Assembly (NCBI RefSeq): GCF_006829085.1 | Contig: NZ_BJTC01000017.1 | Location: forward strand, 54,395 to 118,394 | DNA: 64,000 bases | DNA from: Chryseobacterium sp. ON_d1 | Lineage (GTDB): Bacteria > Bacteroidota > Bacteroidia > Flavobacteriales > Weeksellaceae | Direction: 5' to 3' | Notes under the pieces: generated by a model | What the model was told of the DNA's origin: nothing | Seen by the model: the letters and a program-made list of their open reading frames with translations, nothing else | The model's database searches: none | Shown here: one piece after another, positions 14,673 to 23,598 of the stretch | Position numbering within the stretch: position 1 is the first letter of the stretch | Layout of the letters: each line of letters starts with the position of its first letter | Position numbers and translations under genes: made by a program

Positions 14673-16085
14673 ATGAAAAAAATAGCATTAGCATCAGGAA
14701 TACTATTGCACCTATCCTGTATTAAAGCTCAGGATAGCATCAAAATCAAAACACAGGATACTATCCAAGCCAGAAATCTCAAAGAAGATATTGCTCTTAT
14801 CAATTCTTCCGGCTGCCTATTTCAGAGCAGAACTCCATTTTTCCAAAAGGAATGGGTAAAAAAATCAGTGGCTCCTGCTATTCTTTTTGGTGCTGCAGCT
14901 GCAACATGGGGAGAAAAAGAGAACATCCGTGAAGTCAGGAACCGATATCTTCCCAATTTTAAGGTAAAATATGATGATTATCTTCAGTATGCTCCTGCTG
15001 TCACTGTTTATGGATTGAAGCTCGCCGGCGTAAAAGGGCGGAATAATATAGGAAGAGCTACCTTATCTTATGGTACAAGTTTGGTTATCATGGCCATTCT
15101 GGTCAATTCTATAAAATATACGGCGAAAGTTGAAAGACCAGATGGATCCAAAAACAATTCCTTCCCCTCAGGCCATGCTGCTATGGCTTTCACCAATGCC
15201 AGTTTTCTGCATAAGGAATACGGGATGGTAAACCCAGCTTACAGTATTGCAGGATATGGTTCTGCCACCCTTACAGGACTCGGAAGGAACTTAAATAACA
15301 GACACTGGGTTCCTGATATTCTTGCGGGTGCCGGTATCGGAATTATATCAACAGAACTCGGCTATTTTTTTATTGACAGGATTTATAAAAACAAAGGGGA
15401 TAATTTAAGTCTTTTATCCAGAATACAGGGAAATGATTATCCATCCTTTTTAGCATTAAAAATGGGTACAGCATTAGGAACCACTAACTTCCTGAAAGAA
15501 TCTGAATTGGACGATAAAAAGCAGACCGGTTTTGAAGGTGGGTTGGAAGGTGCTTACTTCTTTTCAAAAAAATGGGGAGTGGGTGCAGATGTCAGTTTCA
15601 GCAGCTTCCCTATTAAGTCTCAGAGAATAACCTTTGATGACGGACAGGATTTTGGGGATCATGAAATTAAAACCCAATCTATGGGCTTCCTTTCTGCGGG
15701 TATTGGGCCTTATTTTTCTCATGAATTATCAGATAAATGGCAGCTCACGTTAAAATTAACAGGAGGTTATGCTGCCACTGCAAGTGGAAAAGTATTCGTA
15801 AAGGGAGAGAATGTAGATGCTCCCAATCATGAGCTTCAGATTGCCAAATACAAGCCTAAGCCTGCTTTCCGCTGGAATACGGGAGCTTCCATGACTTATA
15901 AGTTCAATCCGGGATTGGGTCTTACTTTCTATACAGACTATAATCAGATCAACTCTACCATACGTTATCATTTCAGCGATGAGATTAAAGAAAGTGCTGA
16001 GCTGGATCAGGAACTCAACCATCTGATCGCAAAAGAAAAAATCAGTTATATTACGTTGGGGTTAAGATTAACTGCTTATTTTTAA
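14673..16085 (+). CDS. PAP2 phosphatase with C-terminal predicted beta-barrel domain
   Basis: A 470-residue protein with a short signal peptide ending near IKAQ. The middle (about 90-240) is a PAP2 acid phosphatase domain with all three motifs: K-x6-RP in KYTAKVERP, PSGH in NSFPSGHAAMAF, and R-x5-H-x3-D in GRNLNNRHWVPD. Such enzymes dephosphorylate lipid phosphates or small phosphate esters. The last 220 or so residues show alternating strand patterns and Gly turns (GGLEGAYFFSKKWGVGADVS) and end in LGLRLTAYF, a terminal aromatic typical of outer-membrane barrel proteins. This suggests an outer-membrane-located fusion. It converges with the M1 peptidase gene. Confidence 0.88.
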   Translation: MKKIALASGILLHLSCIKAQDSIKIKTQDTIQARNLKEDIALINSSGCLFQSRTPFFQKEWVKKSVAPAILFGAAAATWGEKENIREVRNRYLPNFKVKYDDYLQYAPAVTVYGLKLAGVKGRNNIGRATLSYGTSLVIMAILVNSIKYTAKVERPDGSKNNSFPSGHAAMAFTNASFLHKEYGMVNPAYSIAGYGSATLTGLGRNLNNRHWVPDILAGAGIGIISTELGYFFIDRIYKNKGDNLSLLSRIQGNDYPSFLALKMGTALGTTNFLKESELDDKKQTGFEGGLEGAYFFSKKWGVGADVSFSSFPIKSQRITFDDGQDFGDHEIKTQSMGFLSAGIGPYFSHELSDKWQLTLKLTGGYAATASGKVFVKGENVDAPNHELQIAKYKPKPAFRWNTGASMTYKFNPGLGLTFYTDYNQINSTIRYHFSDEIKESAELDQELNHLIAKEKISYITLGLRLTAYF

Positions 16086-16089
16086 AATA

Positions 16090-16120
16090 TAAAGCCTTCA
16101 AAAATGATCTGAAGGCTTTA
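16090..16120. terminator. Bidirectional terminator between convergent genes
   Basis: TAAAGCCTTCA (16090-16100) pairs with TGAAGGCTTTA (16110-16120) across a 9-base loop, with A/T tracts on both sides. It serves the PAP2 gene and the M1 peptidase gene. Confidence 0.75.
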
Positions 16121-16123
16121 CTT

Positions 16124-17989
16124 TTATAAATTTTTACGGTTGTTTTCCGGTGTATAATCCATAAACAGATCTCCGTCCAGCTGTACCGTTTTTATTTTCT
16201 TCTTAATTGGAATCACCAGATCGGTCATCTTCTGATCTTTTTCCCAGACAGAAGGCGAAAAATGCAGTTTTTCTGTAGTTCCATCCTCATAAGATAATAT
16301 AGCATCAAACGGAATGGCAAATCCACCCACATTCACAACATTTATCGTAAGCATATCATTCATCTGGGAAGCTCCTGCAACTTTTAAATCAATATAATTA
16401 TTGGTATAAAACCAGTTTTGGAAGAACCAATTCAGATTTTTACCTGATCCGGTATTCATCGAGTTGAAATAATCCCATGGAACCGGATGCTTCCCATTCC
16501 AGTTGTCCATATAATGATGCAATGCTTTTTTGAAAAGCTCATCTCCCAGATAATCTTTCAAAGCCAGGTAGGATAAAGATGCTTTCACATAGGAATTGTT
16601 TCCGTACCCGGCACCACTCACCTGAGTACTCATTGTAATCACCGGCTGATCCTGTTCGGCAGATGGATCATTAATCCATTTTTTAACACGGAAGTTTTTA
16701 TAAAATTCTTTAGCAGCAGCTTCTCCGTTTTCATCAGTTCCTATAAGATATTCAAGCGTGGTCGCCCAGCCTTCATCCATAAATGCATATCTAGTTTCAT
16801 TGATTCCCATATAGAAAGGGAAGTAGGTATGGGCAATTTCATGATCTGCAGTCAATCTTGCATCCTGAAGATCATCAGGAATACTGGTATCATTGATCAT
16901 CATCGGATACTCCATATCTGCATATCCCTGAATAGCTGTCATGACGTTGTAAGGATATTCTACGCCAGGCCAGTTTTTAGAAAACCAATCTAAGTTATAA
17001 CGCATCCAGTCTACATAATGTTCAAAATCTTTCGCACCGGACTTATACCCTGCCTGAACACTTGCTCTCTTTGTCTTCAGCTGAACACTTGCTGCATCCC
17101 ACACATAATGATTACTCAGTGCAAAACAGAAATCTGTGATATGGCTGGCCTTAAATTTCCATACATTCCATTTATTGGGCCTGGTCACTTTTCCTGACTT
17201 CATTTCCTGTTCTGTAGCGATGTGCATCACTTTATCACTCTTTAATGAAGCTTTATATCTTTTTAAATATTCCGACTGAAGTACTGCTTCCGGATTGAGA
17301 AAATCTCCGGTTGCCCACACCACATAATTCTTTGGGGCTGTAATGGCAAAACTGTAATCATTGAAATCGTTATAGAACTCCTGCCTGTCTGAGTGCTGAA
17401 TCATATCCCATCCGTTATAATCGTCATATACGGAAATTCTCGGAAAAGAATAGGCTACATAGAATGTTTCAGGATCAATCTGACCTTCTCTTCCACTCTG
17501 TACTGATAACGGATATTCCCATTCTATTTTAACCTCAGCTTTGGATTTGGATTTTAAAGCTGTTTTTAATTTTACTTTTTCAACCGTACTCCAATTATCA
17601 CTGTTGATATCATATTTTGCTCCGTTTACGATGAAAGATTTAATCTTAAGTCCTGAAGAGAGGAAATCTTTAGATACAAATCCGGACCTGGGCGATTGTG
17701 GTTTATGAAGGTTATTCACAAAACGTATGGCCAGCTCATTCAGGCTATCAGGACTGTTATTGGTATAGACAATTGTTTCTTTTCCGGAAACTATTTTTGT
17801 ACTGGCATCTACTTTTACCTCTACATTATACACTCCTTTGTTCTGCCAGTAATTTTTACCCGGCGCACCGGAGATATCACGTGTTCCTCTTTCGTATGCT
17901 TTTTTGATATTCCTCGGCATATACAATTCCTGTGCTGATAATTGCAGTAAAGAAACTGCTACCAGCATCATGGAAAAAATTTTCTTCAT
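16124..17989 (-). CDS. M1 family metallopeptidase (exported)
   Basis: A 621-residue aminopeptidase-like protein with a cleavable signal peptide (MKKIFSMMLVAVSLLQLSAQ). The zinc site is HEIAHTYFP followed by Glu 18 residues on in FMDEGWATTLE, the HExxH-18-E pattern of family M1. The substrate-recognition GxMEN motif is represented by ADMEYPMM. The N-terminal beta domain precedes the catalytic domain as usual. It is expected in the periplasm or at the surface, trimming peptides. It is paralogous to the gene at 27602-29539. A -7 element TATTTTTG sits at 18015-18022. Confidence 0.92.
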   Translation of the reverse strand: MKKIFSMMLVAVSLLQLSAQELYMPRNIKKAYERGTRDISGAPGKNYWQNKGVYNVEVKVDASTKIVSGKETIVYTNNSPDSLNELAIRFVNNLHKPQSPRSGFVSKDFLSSGLKIKSFIVNGAKYDINSDNWSTVEKVKLKTALKSKSKAEVKIEWEYPLSVQSGREGQIDPETFYVAYSFPRISVYDDYNGWDMIQHSDRQEFYNDFNDYSFAITAPKNYVVWATGDFLNPEAVLQSEYLKRYKASLKSDKVMHIATEQEMKSGKVTRPNKWNVWKFKASHITDFCFALSNHYVWDAASVQLKTKRASVQAGYKSGAKDFEHYVDWMRYNLDWFSKNWPGVEYPYNVMTAIQGYADMEYPMMINDTSIPDDLQDARLTADHEIAHTYFPFYMGINETRYAFMDEGWATTLEYLIGTDENGEAAAKEFYKNFRVKKWINDPSAEQDQPVITMSTQVSGAGYGNNSYVKASLSYLALKDYLGDELFKKALHHYMDNWNGKHPVPWDYFNSMNTGSGKNLNWFFQNWFYTNNYIDLKVAGASQMNDMLTINVVNVGGFAIPFDAILSYEDGTTEKLHFSPSVWEKDQKMTDLVIPIKKKIKTVQLDGDLFMDYTPENNRKNL

Positions 17990-18014
17990 AACGATCTTTT
18001 TTAAAGATTGGCAT

Positions 18015-18022
18015 CAAAAATA
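18015..18022 (-). promoter_or_regulatory. Promoter -7 element for the M1 peptidase gene
   Basis: CAAAAATA on the plus strand reads TATTTTTG on the minus strand, an exact TAnnTTTG. It lies 25 bp before the start codon. No good -33 TTG is seen. Confidence 0.4.
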
Positions 18023-18096
18023 GCGAAAATCTGATATCAGTAGATCATTTCTTATATAATAATATTTTATTGTAGTGATTCTTATATTAAATTCAG

Positions 18097-20466
18097 CTAC
18101 AATCTTTCCTGTTCTGCAGTTTTCTGTATTGTTTTTGCATTTTTCACAGACTGGTTTCCAAAATTAAATTTCAAAGAAACTGTAAAACTTTGGGTATCCC
18201 GATAATCTATAAAATAATTATCCTGATTGGCATATTTTGTACTTATTTTTTCCTGTGAGGTTTTAAAAATATCACTAAACAAAAGGCTCGCTTCCAATTT
18301 TCTGTTAAAAAATTTTTTATTGACCACCAGATATGTTGCAGAAGATTCTGAGATCCTGAAAGTTCCCTGTATCCCCGGAGAATAATAGCGGTGTCCGATT
18401 TCCATTTTCCAATCACTGTTTTTATCGAGTGTAAAACTCGTTGAGATATTGGATGCTAAGTTCCAGACTTTGTTTTTATAGATTACTCCATCGATTCCTT
18501 TGAAATAATTCTCATTATGCTCAAGATTTTCAGACACGATAATATTCCACCATGGTTTGACCTGAAAGTTTTTGTATAAACTTAATCCAAAAGCTTCTCC
18601 TTTCTCAATATTGGTAAAATAATAGATCAAACTGCTGGTATTGGGTTCCTGGTATGAAATTTCCATGGATGGATAGATTTCTTTCCGGTAATATAAATCC
18701 ACATTCCACTCTTTCCAGGAATAGGTAAGGTTCAGATTGTGTGTAATGGTAGCTTTCAACTTTGGATCCCCCTGATAATATGAAAAAAGATTATAATAAG
18801 ATTTTGCAGGGTTCAGCCATGAATAGGAAGGTCTGCTGATTCTTTTCCCATAAGAAAATCCGAATTCCTGCTTATTTTCTGTGGTATACTGTACATAAAA
18901 AGTAGGAAAGAACTTCCAGTAATTGTTTTCATTCAGCTCATAGGGCTCAGAAACCACCCCTTCAAGATCTGTCATTTCTGCACGGAGGCCTCCTTTGAAA
19001 TTCCACTTTCCAATATTGTAGGCTAATGAAGAGTACAGGGCAAAATTATGTTCTTTATAATCAAAAACACTGCTCTTTTCCGGTCTGTATTGCAATTCTC
19101 CATTCTCGTTATCTGAGAAATCAAGCTTACTGTTTGTCTTTACAAAACTGTACTTTGCTCCAGATTCCAGCTCCAGTTGATCTCCTTTCCACTGATAATC
19201 GAATTGAGTGGAATACAGCTGGACATCTGCTTTATTCTCTGTAATAAAATTATCTTCTTTTGGAACCTGTCCTGCGAAGTTCAGATAGGTTATCACATTC
19301 TGATATTTATCTGCATTGTTACCTGTAAAATAATTGATCCAGGCAAGGCTGCTTTTCTTATTCAACTTACGGTCTATCTGAAAACTTACGGCGTTATTGA
19401 TGGAACGTGAACGGTGATCATTGATCGTGGTATAATTGGATTCTACGATATCCTGCTGATTATAGATTAACGTAGGCACATTGTAGACCCCGAAGGATTT
19501 TGGAGAAAAATACCCTGAGTAGTTGAGGCTAATATTGGTCAGGCTGTCCAATTCATATTCCGCATTAAAATTCAGGGTATTCTGGTTATTGTTTTTATCC
19601 TTCCTGTTCATCGTACTGATCCATCGGGTTTGACTTTCCGGGTAGTTCACATAATCTGTTCCTTCCCGGTAGTATGTCCCCAATCCTCTATAATAGCTTC
19701 CCATAAGAGAAAGTCTATTCTTTTTATAATATTGGGAAATCCCAAAGACACCTTTCGCATATTGTGTCTGTATATATTTGGAGGAGAGAATTCCGCGGTA
19801 CCCTTCAATTTTATTTTTCTTCAGGACGATATTCAGTACAGCACTTCCTGACGCTTCATATTTTGCAGGCGGATTGGTAATCACTTCTATCGACTTCACC
19901 TCATCCCCTTGCGTATTTTCCAGAAGATTTCTGAGCTCATCCCCCGTCAGCATTACTTTTTTGTCATTAATTGTCACCAGAATTCCGGTACTTCCCTTTA
20001 CACTCAATACACTGTTATTTATTGTGACACTTGGCGTATTTTTTAGAATTTCCCAGGCATTAAGTGATGAAATATTACTGTTTTCCACATTAAATTCCAA
20101 GCGGTCAACTTTTCTTTTCACCAGAGGTTTACGCTTGGTCATTACCACTCCTTCAATTTCCTGAGATTCCTTTTTAAGAATAATATTCAACGGTTCAGCC
20201 TCTTTGAGATTAATTTTTTTCTCAAATAAAGAATATCCCTGGTTTTTAATTACCAGCTTTACATCCTGATCTGTCATATCTTCCAGCACAAACTTCCCAT
20301 TTCCGTCCGTTTTTAATTCTTTGATTAATGTATTCTGAATATCATACACTTCCAGCTTTATTGATGACAGCTTTTCATTTTCAGTGTTTACAACTGTTCC
20401 TCCAGGTATTGTTTTCTGGGCAAGAATCAAAACCGGAAAACAAAGAAAAAAAAGAATTTTATACAT
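18097..20466 (-). CDS. Outer-membrane beta-barrel (TonB-receptor-like) protein
   Basis: A 789-residue outer-membrane protein. After the signal peptide (MYKILFFLCFPVLILAQ) comes a carboxypeptidase-regulatory-like Ig domain (about 20-95) and a plug-like domain (about 115-215) with NNSVLSVKGSTGILVTINDK and EVITNPPAKYEASG. A long beta-barrel follows, of the 'outer membrane beta-barrel family' type, ending at VSLKFNFGN plus a short tail. No TonB box can be fixed by eye. It is divergent from an OmpR-type two-component pair, and the shared upstream region has GTTAAT arrays, so it is a likely target of that regulator. The ligand is unknown; possibly a peptide or metal complex. Confidence 0.88.
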   Translation of the reverse strand: MYKILFFLCFPVLILAQKTIPGGTVVNTENEKLSSIKLEVYDIQNTLIKELKTDGNGKFVLEDMTDQDVKLVIKNQGYSLFEKKINLKEAEPLNIILKKESQEIEGVVMTKRKPLVKRKVDRLEFNVENSNISSLNAWEILKNTPSVTINNSVLSVKGSTGILVTINDKKVMLTGDELRNLLENTQGDEVKSIEVITNPPAKYEASGSAVLNIVLKKNKIEGYRGILSSKYIQTQYAKGVFGISQYYKKNRLSLMGSYYRGLGTYYREGTDYVNYPESQTRWISTMNRKDKNNNQNTLNFNAEYELDSLTNISLNYSGYFSPKSFGVYNVPTLIYNQQDIVESNYTTINDHRSRSINNAVSFQIDRKLNKKSSLAWINYFTGNNADKYQNVITYLNFAGQVPKEDNFITENKADVQLYSTQFDYQWKGDQLELESGAKYSFVKTNSKLDFSDNENGELQYRPEKSSVFDYKEHNFALYSSLAYNIGKWNFKGGLRAEMTDLEGVVSEPYELNENNYWKFFPTFYVQYTTENKQEFGFSYGKRISRPSYSWLNPAKSYYNLFSYYQGDPKLKATITHNLNLTYSWKEWNVDLYYRKEIYPSMEISYQEPNTSSLIYYFTNIEKGEAFGLSLYKNFQVKPWWNIIVSENLEHNENYFKGIDGVIYKNKVWNLASNISTSFTLDKNSDWKMEIGHRYYSPGIQGTFRISESSATYLVVNKKFFNRKLEASLLFSDIFKTSQEKISTKYANQDNYFIDYRDTQSFTVSLKFNFGNQSVKNAKTIQKTAEQERL

Positions 20467-20514
20467 GGCTATTTTTTTATCCTATCAACAAAATCATTGT
20501 TTTGTTCTATGGGA

Positions 20515-20522
20515 CAAAATTC
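20515..20522 (-). promoter_or_regulatory. Possible -7 element of the barrel-protein gene
   Basis: The minus strand reads GAATTTTG, one base from TAnnTTTG at the first position, in the context GGGACAAAATT that also occurs before the DUF2589 gene (27273-27283). The GTTAAT array begins 22 bp upstream, where a -33 element would lie. Confidence 0.35.
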
Positions 20523-20544
20523 TTCATTGGCTGGAAAAAATAGG

Positions 20545-20572
20545 GTTAATACAAGGTTAATGATGAGTTAAT
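20545..20572. promoter_or_regulatory. Three tandem GTTAAT half-sites, 11-bp period
   Basis: GTTAAT occurs at 20545-20550, 20556-20561 and 20567-20572, exactly 11 bp apart. Direct repeats with one-turn spacing are the usual binding architecture of OmpR/PhoB-type response regulators. The array lies just upstream of the barrel-protein promoter and of the divergent two-component operon. Confidence 0.65.
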
Positions 20573-20643
20573 GTCTTTTTCATCACTAAAATATCCAGAT
20601 TCAGGCAGATAATGAAACTTTATTTTAGAAGATGAAAACTACG

Positions 20644-20660
20644 GTTAATAGAAGGTTAAT
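20644..20660. promoter_or_regulatory. Two tandem GTTAAT half-sites, 11-bp period
   Basis: GTTAAT at 20644-20649 and 20655-20660 repeats the motif and spacing of the array at 20545. It lies about 37 bp upstream of the -7 element of the histidine kinase gene and is consistent with autoregulation. Confidence 0.6.
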
Positions 20661-20696
20661 GACATAATAATAATTTCCTGAAAATAGCTAAAGTTC

Positions 20697-20704
20697 TATC
20701 TTTG
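20697..20704 (+). promoter_or_regulatory. Promoter -7 element for kinase gene, leaderless mRNA likely
   Basis: TATCTTTG is an exact TAnnTTTG, and the ATG follows after only 5 bp. Transcription would start at or next to the start codon. Confidence 0.5.
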
Positions 20705-20709
20705 TTTTA

Positions 20710-22023
20710 ATGATCGCCAAGAGTAAAATTCTGATTCCGGTTTTTGCTGCTCTGTTCCTGCTTTTACTGGGAATACAGGTTTACTTTATGTACAAAACCT
20801 ATCAGGTGAAAGAGAGAGAAATCTACAGGGCAATACAGTCTCCTCTCAGAGATTATACTGATGAACTGGAAGATAACGGCGGCGCAAAAAAAACTGACGA
20901 TGATTCTTTACAAGCCTTTTTCATCCGTTACAACAATAAGGAAATCAGTAAAAAAGATTTTCTGAATTTTTTCGAAGAAAACAGAAAACAAACGGTTGAA
21001 ATATTCAGTAATCATGTTGACAGTATGTTTATAAAAGAAGGATATAGAATTGCCGTAAAAATAGAATACTTGTCTATTTCTTTCATGCCGGACAATGTCA
21101 ATCTTCTGGACAAGCCCATTATACTGTATGAAACGAAAAACAAAATAATAAATCCTGAAATTTTAAGCCGGGGAAAATGGGAAACAACTTCCACTTCAAA
21201 AGTCAATCGTGAGACCAGAAAAGATAATGTTTTCATGGTAAGAAGCAAAACCAGTATTGAAATATTAAATATTAAAAGTATTGTTTTCAAAGAGCAGGCA
21301 TTGCTTTTCCTGTCTTGTATTGCAATTTTATCCTTTGTTCTGATCCTGTACATTTTTACAGTTAAAAATCTAGCTGCCCAGCAGAAACAGGTAGAAGTTC
21401 TCCACAACATTGTGGATAATATTTCACACGAGTTTAAAACCCCTATCGCTACTTTAAAAATAGCATCAAAAGCTCTAAAAAAAGAATGGAATCCGGAAAC
21501 GCTTCCCCTTATTGACCGTCAGATTTCCCGTCTTGAAAGCCTGATGTTTCAGCTTCATAAGGACGAAATACCAGACGAAGCAGTCGAAATCCAACCTAAA
21601 GACTGGGATTTTTTCATTCAGGATCTTGCGGTTACCTATCCTGATATTGATTTTAAACCTGAAAACAAAATTTCACAAAAACTTCCTTTTGATAAAAACC
21701 TGATGGAAACGGTGATTAAAAACCTGTGTGAAAACAGTGTAAAATATGGCGCTTCTGTTGTTGCAATAAATCTTAAGTCAAATTTCCAACATCTGGAAAT
21801 CGAGGTTTCTGACAATGGTCAGGGCATAGAAAAGAAAGAGCTCAATAATATTTTTGAAAAATTCTACAGAATACAGCACAAAAACATTCACAACAGCAAG
21901 GGGCTTGGATTAGGGCTTTATTTCGTAAAAAAAATCATTGCTCATTATGGTGGAAAGATTGATGTTTCCAGCCAGCTTCATACAGGCAGTACTTTTAAAA
22001 TATCAATTCCTTATGAAAACTAA
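20710..22023 (+). CDS. Sensor histidine kinase (HisKA/HATPase) of OmpR-type pair
   Basis: A 437-residue membrane kinase. TM1 covers about residues 5-27, a periplasmic sensor region of about 170 residues follows, and TM2 lies near 197-218. The HisKA box NISHEFKTPIATL contains the phospho-acceptor His240. The ATPase domain shows the N-box LCENSVKYGA, G1 DNGQGIEKKEL, the F-box FEKFYRI and G2 GLGLGLYFVKKI. Its stop overlaps the response regulator start by 11 bases. It is divergent from the barrel-protein gene across an intergenic region with GTTAAT arrays. The signal is unknown and presumably envelope related. Confidence 0.94.
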   Translation: MIAKSKILIPVFAALFLLLLGIQVYFMYKTYQVKEREIYRAIQSPLRDYTDELEDNGGAKKTDDDSLQAFFIRYNNKEISKKDFLNFFEENRKQTVEIFSNHVDSMFIKEGYRIAVKIEYLSISFMPDNVNLLDKPIILYETKNKIINPEILSRGKWETTSTSKVNRETRKDNVFMVRSKTSIEILNIKSIVFKEQALLFLSCIAILSFVLILYIFTVKNLAAQQKQVEVLHNIVDNISHEFKTPIATLKIASKALKKEWNPETLPLIDRQISRLESLMFQLHKDEIPDEAVEIQPKDWDFFIQDLAVTYPDIDFKPENKISQKLPFDKNLMETVIKNLCENSVKYGASVVAINLKSNFQHLEIEVSDNGQGIEKKELNNIFEKFYRIQHKNIHNSKGLGLGLYFVKKIIAHYGGKIDVSSQLHTGSTFKISIPYEN

Positions 22024-22699
22024 AATCCTTTTGGCAGAGGATGATCCGGATTTTGGATTGATCCTTAGGCAGTATCTTGAACTGGAAGATTTTGAAGTCA
22101 GCTGGTTTCAGAATCCGGAAGATGTCATTCCATTACTTCATACTGATTTTCCTTTTCATATAGGAATTCTGGATGTGATGATGCCGAATATAGATGGTTT
22201 CTCACTGGCAAAGATGATTTTGAATAAAAAAAATAATTTCCCATTGTTGTTTTTAACAGCCAAAAACCAAAAAATAGACCGTCTGACCGGGTTGAAAATA
22301 GGCGCTGATGATTATATTGCCAAACCCTGCGATCCTGAAGAGCTCGTTTTACGGATCAAAAATATTCTGAAGAGAAGTCTTCCTGGTGTTGCAGAAACCC
22401 AAATAAAAATAGGAGAATTTTCTCTGGATACTACTAAACTTCTGTTGTCACATCCTAACGGAAACAACCGCCTGACCATACGGGAACAGGAATTACTGCT
22501 GTATCTTCTAAAGCACAACCGATCTATTATTACAAGGGATGATATTCTGGACAATCTTTGGGAAACCAATGATTATTTTACCGGAAGGAGTCTTGATGTA
22601 TTCATCAGCAGGCTGCGTAAATACTTCAACAGTGATCCCCAAATAAAAATCCAATCCCTTAGAGGAATTGGATTTGAAGTTGATTTTCCAATCAAGTGA
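22013..22699 (+). CDS. OmpR/PhoB family response regulator
   Basis: A 228-residue regulator starting at ATG 22013 (MKTKILLAEDDPDFG), which overlaps the kinase gene by 11 bases. The receiver domain has acidic residues EDD at the N-terminus, the phosphorylation site in GILDVMMP (Asp54) and Lys in DYIAKPCDPEEL. The C-terminal winged helix (about 130-228) carries RLTIREQELLLYLLKH, the GRSLDVFISRLRKYF recognition helix and the final RGIGFEVD hairpin. It probably binds the GTTAAT direct repeats upstream of its own operon. It is convergent with the next gene, with only 4 bp between the stops. Confidence 0.94.
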   Translation: MKTKILLAEDDPDFGLILRQYLELEDFEVSWFQNPEDVIPLLHTDFPFHIGILDVMMPNIDGFSLAKMILNKKNNFPLLFLTAKNQKIDRLTGLKIGADDYIAKPCDPEELVLRIKNILKRSLPGVAETQIKIGEFSLDTTKLLLSHPNGNNRLTIREQELLLYLLKHNRSIITRDDILDNLWETNDYFTGRSLDVFISRLRKYFNSDPQIKIQSLRGIGFEVDFPIK

Positions 22700-22703
22700 T
22701 TTT

Positions 22704-23531
22704 TTATAGCGACAGATGTACAATCACCGGGAAATGGTCTGACGGGTACAAAAGATTTTCTCTTCTGTCATTGATATGCCGGTGAGATCTTATTTTAAAG
22801 CCCTGGGTAAAAATATAATCGATCCTGTCTTTCGGAACTGTATTAACATCAAAAGCTGTAAAAGTTCCTACAGGGCCATAATGCTTGGTTTCAGAATGGT
22901 AGAAAGTATCTTTCATGTTCTGGGAAAGAATTTTAATCGGTTCTGAATCATCTGTCAGGTTAAAATCTCCGCTCAGTGTCACCGGAAGGTTCTTTGGATT
23001 GAGTTCTCTGATCTTTTTCAGGATCAATTCGGAAGATTTCACTCTTGCTACATTTCCAATATGATCGAAATGAAGATTCATTGCAAGGAACTCTTTCTTC
23101 GATTTTTTATCTTTCAATACAGCATAGGTACAGATTCGGTTCAATGCGGCATCCCATCCTTTTGAAGGTTTCTCAGGTGTTTCAGACAACCAGAATGTTC
23201 CTGATTTTACAACATCCAGTCTGTTGGTATCATAAAAGATGGCTGAAAACTCCCCTTTTTCTTTACCGTCGTCTCTTCCTACTCCTATGTAATCATAATT
23301 CTTTAATCCTGTTTTAATATCTTTCATCTGCTCAGGAAGTGCTTCCTGTACCCCGAAATAATCAGGATGATAATAGGTAAGTAAATCTGCAACGTCCTGC
23401 TTTCTCTTCGGCCAGGCATTGTCTTTATCTGACTCTACGTTCAGCCTGATATTAAAACTCATTACGGTAAGGTCCTGTGAAAATCCCAATGCAAAAAGCA
23501 TCAGAAACACCATTGAAAATCTGAAATTCAT
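22704..23531 (-). CDS. Exported endonuclease/exonuclease/phosphatase family protein
   Basis: A 275-residue EEP-superfamily hydrolase with a signal peptide (MNFRFSMVFLMLFALGFSQ). Superfamily motifs in order are SFNIRL, FGVQEALPEQM, LAMNLHFDH, SGDFNLTDDSEPI, RIDYIF and the terminal SDHFPVIV, so all catalytic positions are present (Asn, Glu, Asp/Asn, Asp/His). Members cleave phosphodiesters or phosphomonoesters of nucleic acids, inositides or sphingomyelin; the substrate cannot be called. It has its own -7 element and follows a terminator, so it is separate from the subtilase operon upstream. The ORF upstream of the signal peptide has no better start. Confidence 0.9.
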   Translation of the reverse strand: MNFRFSMVFLMLFALGFSQDLTVMSFNIRLNVESDKDNAWPKRKQDVADLLTYYHPDYFGVQEALPEQMKDIKTGLKNYDYIGVGRDDGKEKGEFSAIFYDTNRLDVVKSGTFWLSETPEKPSKGWDAALNRICTYAVLKDKKSKKEFLAMNLHFDHIGNVARVKSSELILKKIRELNPKNLPVTLSGDFNLTDDSEPIKILSQNMKDTFYHSETKHYGPVGTFTAFDVNTVPKDRIDYIFTQGFKIRSHRHINDRRENLLYPSDHFPVIVHLSL

Positions 23532-23554
23532 ATGTTATGTTATCAATAAGAAAA

Positions 23555-23562
23555 CAAAAATA
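23555..23562 (-). promoter_or_regulatory. Promoter -7 element for the EEP protein gene
   Basis: The minus strand reads TATTTTTG, an exact TAnnTTTG, 23 bp before the start codon. It overlaps the T-tract of the terminator that closes the subtilase operon. Confidence 0.45.
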
Positions 23563-23565
23563 AAA

Positions 23566-23584
23566 CTTCTCTTTGACAGAGAAG
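23566..23584 (-). terminator. Terminator of the DUF2589-subtilase operon
   Basis: On the minus strand, CTTCTCT and AGAGAAG pair around a 5-base loop and are followed by TTTTATTTTTG. The stem is short, so this is a moderate-strength terminator. Confidence 0.5.
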
Positions 23585-23598
23585 CCTGATTTATATGA

